A DNA stretch of 11,039 bases from Clostridia bacterium (GTDB taxonomy: Bacteria > Bacillota > Clostridia > Christensenellales > HGM11417): assembly GCA_028700355.1 (NCBI GenBank), contig JAQVSX010000006.1:1-11039 (forward strand), given 5' to 3'. A model generated the notes under the pieces. The model did not search any database. It worked only from the letters and a program-made list of their open reading frames with translations, and was not told the origin of the DNA. Position 1 is the first letter of the stretch. Each line of letters starts with the position of its first letter. Position numbers and translations under genes: made by a program. Shown here piece after piece: positions 1-6,073 of this stretch.

Positions 1-1
1 G

Positions 2-460
2 ACAGACGGAGAAAAGCTGCCTGTAAGGGCAATGGGAGAGGCTTACGGCATAGCTTGCCTTACATATACACAGACATTTCACTGCAAAAGGCAGGTTGAA
101 AGCACAACGGGCAGGGTGCATGTAATGCGGCATATAGAGCTTTTTAAGATGAGCTTTCCCGCTAAGCCTGCGCAGGCAATATTTGATACATATAAGGAAT
201 CTACCGAGTATTCCTATATTTTTTATAATAACTTTATTCCCGCCCGTCTCGTTACGGTAAAGCATTATCAGACTGAAATAATAACCGAAACGCAGGATTT
301 TGAAAAGGTAAAAAAAGTTATTTTGGAAGAGGCAGAAAAACAGGCGGAAAGCCTGGCGGCAAGCGAAGGTAAGGTAACAAAAACAGAAACTAAGGTAATA
401 GATAAAGGCGATATAAAATACATACAGACCACAGTAGAAGTGGAAAAATCTTTTTTATAG
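2..460 (+). CDS. yqfD: Sporulation protein YqfD, C-terminal part (5' end outside window)
   Basis: The reading frame is open from the first bases of the window, so this is the last ~152 codons of a longer gene (YqfD proteins are about 400 residues). YqfD is a membrane-anchored protein of the mother cell in sporulating Firmicutes, needed for efficient sporulation; its biochemical role is unclear. The visible part matches the soluble C-terminal region: a segment around FIPARLVTVKHYQ, then a long charged helix rich in Glu, Lys and Ala, and a final beta strand ending in TTVEVEKSFL. The position directly upstream of phoH is the usual one and supports the call strongly. An ATG at 32 is internal and not a start. 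The TAG stop forms part of the phoH ribosome binding site, which suggests coupled translation. Confidence 0.85.
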   Translation, partial: TDGEKLPVRAMGEAYGIACLTYTQTFHCKRQVESTTGRVHVMRHIELFKMSFPAKPAQAIFDTYKESTEYSYIFYNNFIPARLVTVKHYQTEIITETQDFEKVKKVILEEAEKQAESLAASEGKVTKTETKVIDKGDIKYIQTTVEVEKSFL

Positions 461-471
461 GCGGAAAAATA

Positions 472-1440
472 TTGATTCAAACGATAAATATTGAGAGATT
501 GGACAATGCGATAAAATTGTTCGGCAATTATGACGAAAATATACAGCTTTTATGCACAGATTATAATGTGGATATAGCTCTTAGAGGGGACAGCATAGAG
601 ATTAAGGGCGGACAGGCTACGATATGCAAAAGTGTTATAGAAAAAATGCTACAACTGATTGAAGGCGGAGAGGAAATAGACAAGGCAAGAATTAAATACT
701 TGGAAGAGCTTGCAAGCGAAGGCAAACTTTCAGAAATTACGGGACTCAACAATAGTATTATAGCTATCACTTCAAGGGGAAAGCCTGTAAGGTGCAAGAC
801 GATAGGGCAAAAAAAATATGTTCAGGCAATAAAGGATAATACGCTTGTTATAGCGGTCGGCCCCGCAGGCACAGGAAAAACATATCTTGCAGTTGCGCTT
901 GCCGTTAACGCATATAAAAAAAAGCAGGTGGAAAAGATTATTCTTACCCGCCCCGCAGTAGAAGCGGGAGAAAAACTGGGGTTTTTACCCGGCGATATGC
1001 AAAACAAAGTAGACCCTTATTTGCGCCCGTTATACGATGCTTTAAGTGATATGTTCGGTTTGGAAAATTATCAGAAGCTATTAGAGAGGCAGATTATCGA
1101 GGTTGCGCCCCTTGCGTATATGAGGGGCAGAACATTGAGCGACAGCTTTATCATACTTGATGAGGCTCAAAATACCACAAGAGAGCAAATGAAAATGTTT
1201 TTGACACGCATCGGCGAAAGAAGTAAAATGGTGGTTAACGGAGATATTACGCAGATAGATTTAGGCGAAAGGACAAGCGGACTGATAGAGGCTATGCATA
1301 TATTAAAGGGCGTTGATGATATAGATGTAGTATTGCTCAGTCATAAGGACGTTGTTCGGCAGGAGCTTGTTAAAAATATAATAAAGGCTTACGATTCGGC
1401 TAATAAGGACAAGCCTTTAAATAAAAATACCAAAAAATAA
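472..1440 (+). CDS. phoH: PhoH family ATPase (PhoH/YbeZ)
   Basis: A cytoplasmic P-loop ATPase of the PhoH/YbeZ type, 322 residues and therefore full length. The N-terminal ~60 residues form the KH-like region. The ATPase core has Walker A GPAGTGKT (130-137), the family signature TRPAVEAGEKLGFLPGD (159-175), Walker B FIILDEAQN (226-234) and the sensor-like NGDITQIDL (256-264). Family members are linked to RNA metabolism and, in other bacteria, physically and functionally to YbeY, which is encoded two genes downstream here. The start is TTG at 472. It is preceded by AGGCGG (459-464, spacing 7) that overlaps the yqfD stop, and the first residues align with the usual PhoH N-terminus. The gene is followed by pgpH after 11 bases. 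The family assignment is secure; the exact cellular substrate is not known. Confidence 0.95.
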   Translation: MIQTINIERLDNAIKLFGNYDENIQLLCTDYNVDIALRGDSIEIKGGQATICKSVIEKMLQLIEGGEEIDKARIKYLEELASEGKLSEITGLNNSIIAITSRGKPVRCKTIGQKKYVQAIKDNTLVIAVGPAGTGKTYLAVALAVNAYKKKQVEKIILTRPAVEAGEKLGFLPGDMQNKVDPYLRPLYDALSDMFGLENYQKLLERQIIEVAPLAYMRGRTLSDSFIILDEAQNTTREQMKMFLTRIGERSKMVVNGDITQIDLGERTSGLIEAMHILKGVDDIDVVLLSHKDVVRQELVKNIIKAYDSANKDKPLNKNTKK

Positions 1441-1451
1441 CGGAAAGAGAT

Positions 1452-2930
1452 ATGCAAAAAGAGAATTTGATTTCATTAAACATAAAACAAAAAATATACG
1501 CTGCGGCAATACTTTTAGGAATGTATTTGCTGCTATGCGTAATGTTTATACTAAACGGAAAAGGCGCATTTGAAGCGGATACCTCAAAGGGCTGGATTAT
1601 ATTGTTTTTGCTGTTAATGCTTACGGCAGGAATGTATTTTTATCTTGAAGCTTTTTCCAAAAAATGCATACAGCAGATAAAATTTACCTATTTAATAGCT
1701 GTTTCTTTTTTGGTGGTTTTTCAGTTGAATCTTTTTTTTGGGGGAGAACTGCTGATATATGCAAGACCTTTGTATGCTCTCGCTATGATAATGACTATTT
1801 TAGTGGGCAAGCATGAAGGTCTTTTTTTAAATGCCTATTTTGCTGCCGCTCTGTATCTGTTTGATGTATATGCAGGCGGTTACAATTTTATCAGCCCCAG
1901 CGCTGTATTTACCGTTTTAAGCTTTTTGCTGAGCGGTATGGTTGCTGTAATTTTTACCGCCCAAAACAGCCGCAGGCTTGATACGGTGCTTTCTGCATTC
2001 AAAATCGGACTGTTTGCTTTTTTTACCGGCGTTTCGCTTTTTACCATAATGAGCGGCTTTGATGTATCGGTGTTTTTTATAGGGCTTGCGGCTTATTTGT
2101 CGGCATTTTTCTCTCTGCTGCTGTTTTTGGGAATGCTGCCGATTTTAGAGCGTTATTTCAATATTGTTACGGTTTACCGCTTAAACGAGCTTACAGACCA
2201 TAACAGAAGTCTTATAAAGCAGCTTGCAATTCTTGCGCCCGGCACTTTTAATCATTCCTTGGCGGTGAGCAATCTTGCCGAAGCCTGCGCTATTGCGATA
2301 GGGGAAAATGTTCAGCTTGCACGTGCGGCGGCTTATTATCACGACATAGGCAAGATAAAATATCCCCTTTATTTTAAAGAAAATCAGACAGATTATAATC
2401 CGCATGACGATTTAACCCCCGAGCTTTCGGTAAGCTTTATACGAAAGCATGCCATAGAGGGTTATGAAATGTGCCGTAGGAACAGACTGCCTGAGGAAGT
2501 AGCGTCTATTTGCTTAGAGCATCATGGCACTACGGTAATTAAATATTTTTATTATGAAGCAAAAAAATATAGCGAAAGCGAGCTAAGCACACAACAGTAT
2601 AGCTACGGAGGGCCTAAACCCCACAGCAAAATTGCTGCAATAATTATGATAGCCGATGCGGCTGAAGCGCTTATTAGGGTGCTTAACGACAGGAGCAAGG
2701 CGACAATAGAAAATCAGGTAAAGCAGCTTATAGACGAGAGAATGGAGCTTGAACAATTTTCTGAATGTGATATAACTATGGCGGATATATATAAAATTAT
2801 TGAGACGATAGTCAGAATTTCTGCGGGAATATACCATGAGAGATTGCAGTATCCTCAGCTTAAATTTTCTAAATACAATAAAGAAGAGACCATAGAGCAA
2901 GATAAAAACAATGAAAGCAAGAAGGCATAA
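1452..2930 (+). CDS. pgpH: PgpH/YqfF-type membrane HD phosphodiesterase, short form without the extracellular domain
   Basis: An integral membrane HD-domain protein that by family hydrolyses the second messenger c-di-AMP on the cytoplasmic side. Hydrophobic segments lie at about 13-34, 48-66, 78-96, 101-118, 123-139, 148-170, 181-201 and 205-229, fitting one N-terminal helix plus a 7TM bundle. The HD domain (about 255-465) is intact: H268, the H297-D298 pair in YYHDIGK, ENQ and NPHDDL near 310-321, H333, H357-H358, YGGPKP (385-390) and D402. The oddity is its length. Usual PgpH/YqfF proteins are about 700 residues, with a large extracellular 7TMR-HDED domain between the first and second helix. 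Here only about 13 residues (35-47) separate them. Catalysis should be kept, while the external sensing module is absent. The ATG follows GGAAAGAG (1442-1449). There is no room upstream for the missing domain as a separate gene. Confidence 0.9.
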   Translation: MQKENLISLNIKQKIYAAAILLGMYLLLCVMFILNGKGAFEADTSKGWIILFLLLMLTAGMYFYLEAFSKKCIQQIKFTYLIAVSFLVVFQLNLFFGGELLIYARPLYALAMIMTILVGKHEGLFLNAYFAAALYLFDVYAGGYNFISPSAVFTVLSFLLSGMVAVIFTAQNSRRLDTVLSAFKIGLFAFFTGVSLFTIMSGFDVSVFFIGLAAYLSAFFSLLLFLGMLPILERYFNIVTVYRLNELTDHNRSLIKQLAILAPGTFNHSLAVSNLAEACAIAIGENVQLARAAAYYHDIGKIKYPLYFKENQTDYNPHDDLTPELSVSFIRKHAIEGYEMCRRNRLPEEVASICLEHHGTTVIKYFYYEAKKYSESELSTQQYSYGGPKPHSKIAAIIMIADAAEALIRVLNDRSKATIENQVKQLIDERMELEQFSECDITMADIYKIIETIVRISAGIYHERLQYPQLKFSKYNKEETIEQDKNNESKKA

Positions 2931-3401
2931 ATGAATGTAATTATTGAAGAACAAGCCAAGCAAACTAAGCCGATGATTGTGGCGCTTCGCTGTGCGGCAG
3001 AGCATTTTAAGCTGCCCAAAAAGACTGAGATTTCACTTTCAATTTTTGACGACAAGCAGATAAAAGAGCTTAATGCACGCACAAGAGAAAAAGACGAAGT
3101 TACCGATGTGCTTTCCTTTCCGTATATAGACATAAAAAACGCAAAGGTTGTAATTAAAAACCATAAGGAAGATATAAACCCTTATACAAAATGCTTGATG
3201 CTGGGCGATATATGCGTTAATACCTGCAGGGCAGACAGTCAGGCGGCGCAATTCGGGCATAGTAAAGAGCGTGAATACGCATATCTTGCCCTTCACGGCT
3301 TTTTGCATATATTGGGCTTTCACCATTACACACCACAGGACAAAGATAAAATGCGCAGATTAGAAGAAACCATATTAAATAAAATAAATTTGACAAGGTA
3401 A
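2931..3401 (+). CDS. ybeY: Endoribonuclease/rRNA maturation factor YbeY
   Basis: A 156-residue metalloprotein of the UPF0054/YbeY family, involved in 16S rRNA 3'-end maturation and ribosome quality control. It has the conserved TDVLSFP segment (58-64), LGDI (91-94) and the zinc-binding motif HGFLHILGFHH (122-132) with ligands H122, H126 and H132. The usual motif reads GYDH where this protein has GFHH, so the residue before the third ligand is His rather than Asp; the three ligands are unaffected. The ATG directly follows the pgpH stop (TAA then ATG), with AAGAAGG at 2919-2925 as ribosome binding site, so translation is probably coupled. Era lies just downstream, the usual functional partner in 30S assembly. 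Confidence 0.95.
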   Translation: MNVIIEEQAKQTKPMIVALRCAAEHFKLPKKTEISLSIFDDKQIKELNARTREKDEVTDVLSFPYIDIKNAKVVIKNHKEDINPYTKCLMLGDICVNTCRADSQAAQFGHSKEREYAYLALHGFLHILGFHHYTPQDKDKMRRLEETILNKINLTR

Positions 3402-3407
3402 AAGCTA

Positions 3408-4322
3408 TTGGAGAAAAAAGACTTATCAAACAATCAAAGCCCCTCATTTAAAAGCGGATTTGTAGCAATAACGGGCAGACCGAATGTAGGCAAATCTACC
3501 TTGCTAAACACCTTTTTAGGGCGTAAAATTTCTATAGTGTCGCCAAAGCCGCAGACAACAAGGGATAAAATAAGCGGAATACTGACTACTGACGGTTATC
3601 AGATAATTTTTGAGGATACTCCGGGCATTAATAACAAAAAAGACGGGCTTTCAAAGCATATGCAAAAATGTATAAATGCGGCGCTAAGCGGCGGCGACAT
3701 TATACTTTTGGTTGTAGACGCATTTAAGGGGCTTTCGCAAACAGAAGAAGAAATACTTGACAGATACGGCAAAAGCCAAAATTTTATTTGCGCTGTAAAT
3801 AAGACTGATGTTGCAAAAGCGGATAAGGTTATGCCGCTGCTTAGTCAGCTTTCTCAAAAAACATCGGGCGATATAATACCCATAAGCGCACTGGGCGGTG
3901 AAAATATAGATGTATTGCTTGATAAAATAATATCAATACTGCCCGCAGGCAGCCGCTTTTATTCTCAGGACATAATAACCGATAAAAACCACAGGTTTTT
4001 ATCTGCGGAAATAATACGAGAAAAAATACTGTTGTATTATCAGCAGGAAATACCGCACGGAGCAGGTATTGCAATAACGCAATTTGAGTATTCAGAGCAA
4101 AAGCAGCTTACAGAAATTTATGCCGAAATATACTGCGAAAAGCAAAGCCATAAGAAAATAATTATCGGCAAAGGCGGTCTGTCGCTTAAAAAAACTGCGT
4201 CATCTGCAAGAAAAGACATAGAAGAGCTGTTAGGCGGAAAGGTGTTTTTATCTTTATGGATAAAGGTAAAACCTAATTGGAAGGAAAGTTTAAGCAGTTT
4301 AAAGCAGCTTGGTTATTATTAG
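3408..4322 (+). CDS. era: GTPase Era
   Basis: The essential 30S-assembly GTPase Era, 304 residues, full length. The G domain carries G1 GRPNVGKS (23-30), the switch I region PQTTRDKISG (48-57), G3 DTPG (70-73), G4 NKTD (131-134) and G5 SAL (160-162). A linker with ITDKNHRFLSAEIIREK follows. The C-terminal KH domain, which binds the 16S rRNA 3' end, has GKGG (254-257) and the typical KVFLSLWIKV (278-287). The start must be the TTG at 3408: the ybeY stop lies in the same frame only two codons upstream, and there is no other start codon before the conserved SFKSGFVAI. This gives an N-terminal extension of about 13 residues over many Era proteins. A weak AAGG (3395-3398) is the only ribosome binding site seen. 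Confidence 0.97.
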   Translation: MEKKDLSNNQSPSFKSGFVAITGRPNVGKSTLLNTFLGRKISIVSPKPQTTRDKISGILTTDGYQIIFEDTPGINNKKDGLSKHMQKCINAALSGGDIILLVVDAFKGLSQTEEEILDRYGKSQNFICAVNKTDVAKADKVMPLLSQLSQKTSGDIIPISALGGENIDVLLDKIISILPAGSRFYSQDIITDKNHRFLSAEIIREKILLYYQQEIPHGAGIAITQFEYSEQKQLTEIYAEIYCEKQSHKKIIIGKGGLSLKKTASSARKDIEELLGGKVFLSLWIKVKPNWKESLSSLKQLGYY

Positions 4323-4334
4323 GTAACCATCTGA

Positions 4335-4377
4335 AATCTCGAACATAATAAATCAGAGATTAATTAAAATTTTTTTT
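4335..4377 (+). terminator. Weak terminator-like element after era
   Basis: AATCTC (4335-4340) can pair with GAGATT (4356-4361) around a 15-base loop. A run of eight T (4370-4377) follows, but only after eight more bases. The stem is short and A+T rich and the T run is not adjacent, so termination would be inefficient at best. It is the only candidate for an end of the yqfD-era transcript before the candidate yqzL promoter. Confidence 0.25.
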
Positions 4378-4390
4378 AAACTAAATACAA

Positions 4391-4419
4391 TTAAAATAAG
4401 CTCATTTAAGCATTATAAT
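4391..4419 (+). promoter_or_regulatory. Candidate sigma-A type promoter for yqzL-recO
   Basis: A perfect -10 box TATAAT (4414-4419) is preceded at 17 bases by TTAAAA (4391-4396), which matches four of six -35 positions. Transcription would start near 4426 and give a leader of about 100 bases before yqzL. The surroundings are very A+T rich, so chance matches are likely; the exact spacing and the position in the only long gap of the left cluster favour it. Confidence 0.4.
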
Positions 4420-4486
4420 ATATTAAAAATTTGATACTTTGCCTTTTTGTACTCTTTAGCCGTCGGAATAATCACCCAGCAACCTG

Positions 4487-4516
4487 CGCAACTTAATATT
4501 ACATAAAATTATTGCG
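4487..4516 (+). other. Small hairpin next to the yqzL ribosome binding site
   Basis: CGCAA (4487-4491) and TTGCG (4512-4516) pair, and the stem continues after a CT bulge with TAAT (4494-4497) and ATTA (4508-4511) around a 10-base loop. The stem ends at the first base of the GAGGTG ribosome binding site (4516-4521) of yqzL. It could influence translation starts, but it is short and A+T rich and no known riboswitch class is recognised. Confidence 0.25.
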
Positions 4517-4525
4517 AGGTGTATT

Positions 4526-4663
4526 ATGACAAATCAGACGGGCATTAATTCAACATGGGGCATGTTTGCGCTAAGCGGAAATCCCGCATACTACTTACTT
4601 TACAGAAATCTGTTAGCGGAAGAAGATGACGAATTGGCGGAGGAAGAAAAGTTGAGGAGATAA
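4526..4663 (+). CDS. yqzL: YqzL-like small protein
   Basis: A 45-codon gene (ATG at 4526, TAA at 4661-4663). It has ribosome binding site GAGGTG (4516-4521), and recO begins one base after its stop. The product has W11, F14, a Gly near 18 and the segment YYLLYRNLL (22-30), followed by an acidic tail (AEEDDELAEEE, 31-41). This pattern of Trp, Phe, Gly and YLLY/K resembles the YqzL-like family, which in Bacillus and many clostridia sits exactly between era and recO. The function of that family is unknown to me. The 5' half lacks a membrane segment or signal peptide, so it is probably cytoplasmic. Its last codons contain the GAGGAG (4654-4659) ribosome binding site of recO, so the two genes are probably co-translated. 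The weakest point is the short length; position and motif support it. Confidence 0.8.
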   Translation: MTNQTGINSTWGMFALSGNPAYYLLYRNLLAEEDDELAEEEKLRR

Positions 4664-4664
4664 A

Positions 4665-5414
4665 ATGTCTAATCAGGTAGACATAAACGCCGTAAATTTA
4701 AAATCCTCTGATATAGGTGAAAACGATAAGCTGTTAAAGCTGTTTTCTTATGAGCGGGGACTTGTCACCGCAAAAATCAGAGGCGTAAAAAAGGCTCAGG
4801 CTAAATTAAAATACGCACAGGAGCCTTTTTGTTTTGGCAAATACAGTTTAAGTGAGGGAAAAGGTGGCTATTATACAGTAACGGGTTGCGAGGCAAACGA
4901 CCTTTTTTACAATCTAAGGGCAGATTTGACAAGCTTTACAGCAGCTGCGGTAATGGCGGAATATTGCCTTATATTTTTAGATAACAGCCCTCCCGATACG
5001 GCGCTTTTTAAGCTTTTTACGCAGTGCCTTACCGCACTTTGTTATAGCGGTATATCTTCGCAAAACATATTGATATATTTTATTGTAAAGGCTTTAAGGC
5101 AGGGGGGAAATTTCGGCGATTTTTCCCGTTGCAGCGTATGCGGAAAAATTTTAGATAACTACGCCGCATCAGATTTATTGGAAGGCGGCTTTGTGTGCAG
5201 AGAGTGCAACATCAAAAGCATAAAGCCTTTGCCGCTTGCCGCTTATAAGACGATAAAGTTTTTAGGCTCTATGGAAATTGACAGGCTGGGCACAATACGG
5301 GCCGATACTATTGACGCTGAAACAGCGTTAAAATGCCTTAATGCTTTTGTTCAGAATGCGTCGGGAAAATCAATAAAAAGTATAGAAAAATATATTGAAT
5401 CTATGTATCAATAA
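4665..5414 (+). CDS. recO: DNA repair protein RecO
   Basis: RecO, 249 residues, the usual length; it helps load RecA onto SSB-coated single strands in the RecFOR gap-repair pathway. The N-terminal OB-fold (about 1-80) carries the typical GENDKLLKLFSYERGLVTAKIRG stretch in two halves (GENDKLLKLF 18-27, YERGLVTAKIRG 29-40) and QEPFCFGKY (52-60). A helical region follows, with a four-cysteine zinc site at C156/C159 and C178/C181 (CSVC and CREC). The ATG has a strong GAGGAG at 4654-4659, spacing 5, inside the end of yqzL. The order era-yqzL-recO is conserved in Firmicutes. Nothing in the protein looks damaged. Confidence 0.95.
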   Translation: MSNQVDINAVNLKSSDIGENDKLLKLFSYERGLVTAKIRGVKKAQAKLKYAQEPFCFGKYSLSEGKGGYYTVTGCEANDLFYNLRADLTSFTAAAVMAEYCLIFLDNSPPDTALFKLFTQCLTALCYSGISSQNILIYFIVKALRQGGNFGDFSRCSVCGKILDNYAASDLLEGGFVCRECNIKSIKPLPLAAYKTIKFLGSMEIDRLGTIRADTIDAETALKCLNAFVQNASGKSIKSIEKYIESMYQ

Positions 5415-5472
5415 ACATTTATTTACTGTGTTACATATTATATTAATAAAAACTAATGCAGAGGTAATATAA

Positions 5473-5895
5473 ATGTTTAATAGATTTGAAAGCACTGATT
5501 TCGGCCCTGAGCCGTTTGTTACCGACATAGAAAATGCAACGCTCAGAAATCCGTATTTCAGAACAGCGCTATGGACGGGTGAATATTTACAATTAACATT
5601 GATGAGCATACCTGTCGGCGGCGAAATAGGTCTTGAAATTCATAGTGATACTGACCAATTTTTAAGGCTGGAATCGGGATACGGCTTGGTTAAAATGGGC
5701 AGCTCTCCCGATAGGCTGAATTATCAGGCAAATGTAACTGACGGCTATGTAATTTTAATTCCTGCGGGTACATATCATAACCTTATTAATACAGGGGATA
5801 CACCGATAAAGCTGTATTCTATATATGCGCCGCCGCATCACCCCAGAGGCACAATACACCAAACAAAAGAAATAGCGGATGCCGCAGAGCATTGA
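5473..5895 (+). CDS. Small single-domain cupin protein
   Basis: A 140-residue single cupin barrel, probably cytoplasmic and metal-binding; the substrate or ligand is unknown. Cupin motif 1 is G50...H57-S-D59-T-D61-Q62...G69, so it is the H/D/DQF variant, in which Asp and Gln replace the second His and the Glu of the classical motif. Motif 2 is canonical: G91-x5-P97-x-G99-x2-H102-x3-N106. The C-terminal part (APPHHPRGTIHQTKE, 119-133) is typical of a widespread family often annotated as cupin or mannose-6-phosphate-isomerase-like. It has its own GAGGTAA (5461-5467) and 58 bases to recO. A TATATT at 5439-5444 might be a -10 box but no convincing -35 is seen. A terminator follows, so it may be a single-gene unit or the end of the recO transcript. 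The specific function cannot be read from the sequence. Confidence 0.85.
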   Translation: MFNRFESTDFGPEPFVTDIENATLRNPYFRTALWTGEYLQLTLMSIPVGGEIGLEIHSDTDQFLRLESGYGLVKMGSSPDRLNYQANVTDGYVILIPAGTYHNLINTGDTPIKLYSIYAPPHHPRGTIHQTKEIADAAEH

Positions 5896-5943
5896 TAAAA
5901 AAAACTAATTGGGGCTTTAAATTATTTTTTAATTTATTAGAGA

Positions 5944-5975
5944 GCTGTATCAGAATTTTCTGTTACAGCCCTTTT
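5944..5975 (+). terminator. Intrinsic terminator after the cupin gene
   Basis: GCTGTA (5944-5949) pairs with TACAGC (5964-5969) and, after a T-T mismatch, CAGA (5951-5954) pairs with TCTG (5959-5962) around an ATTT loop. The stem is followed by CCTTTTATATT. It lies 48 bases after the cupin stop and reads in the + direction only. A GGGCT at 5912-5916 could compete for AGCCC (5967-5971), but that is probably chance. Confidence 0.7.
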
Positions 5976-6073
5976 ATATTGCTTTTATATGACATAATAA
6001 TACATTTTTTTTCATATTTATATCTTGTACAGCTATTTTTAGCAGTAAGCCACTTTTAAGGAGCTTGTAATAT

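Noticed and set aside
2583..3133. Open frames on the - strand across the pgpH-ybeY junction (up to 140 codons).
   Set aside because: They lie opposite well-supported conserved genes, have no ribosome binding site, and their low-complexity translation resembles nothing I recognise.
5918..5936. Perfect inverted repeat TAAATTA / TAATTTA around five T.
   Set aside because: It is pure A+T in an A+T-rich gap, so weak and expected by chance; the real terminator follows at 5944.
5976..6057. Promoter for the M1 peptidase gene (TTGCTT, CATAAT, TTGTAC candidates).
   Set aside because: No pair of boxes had acceptable match and spacing together.
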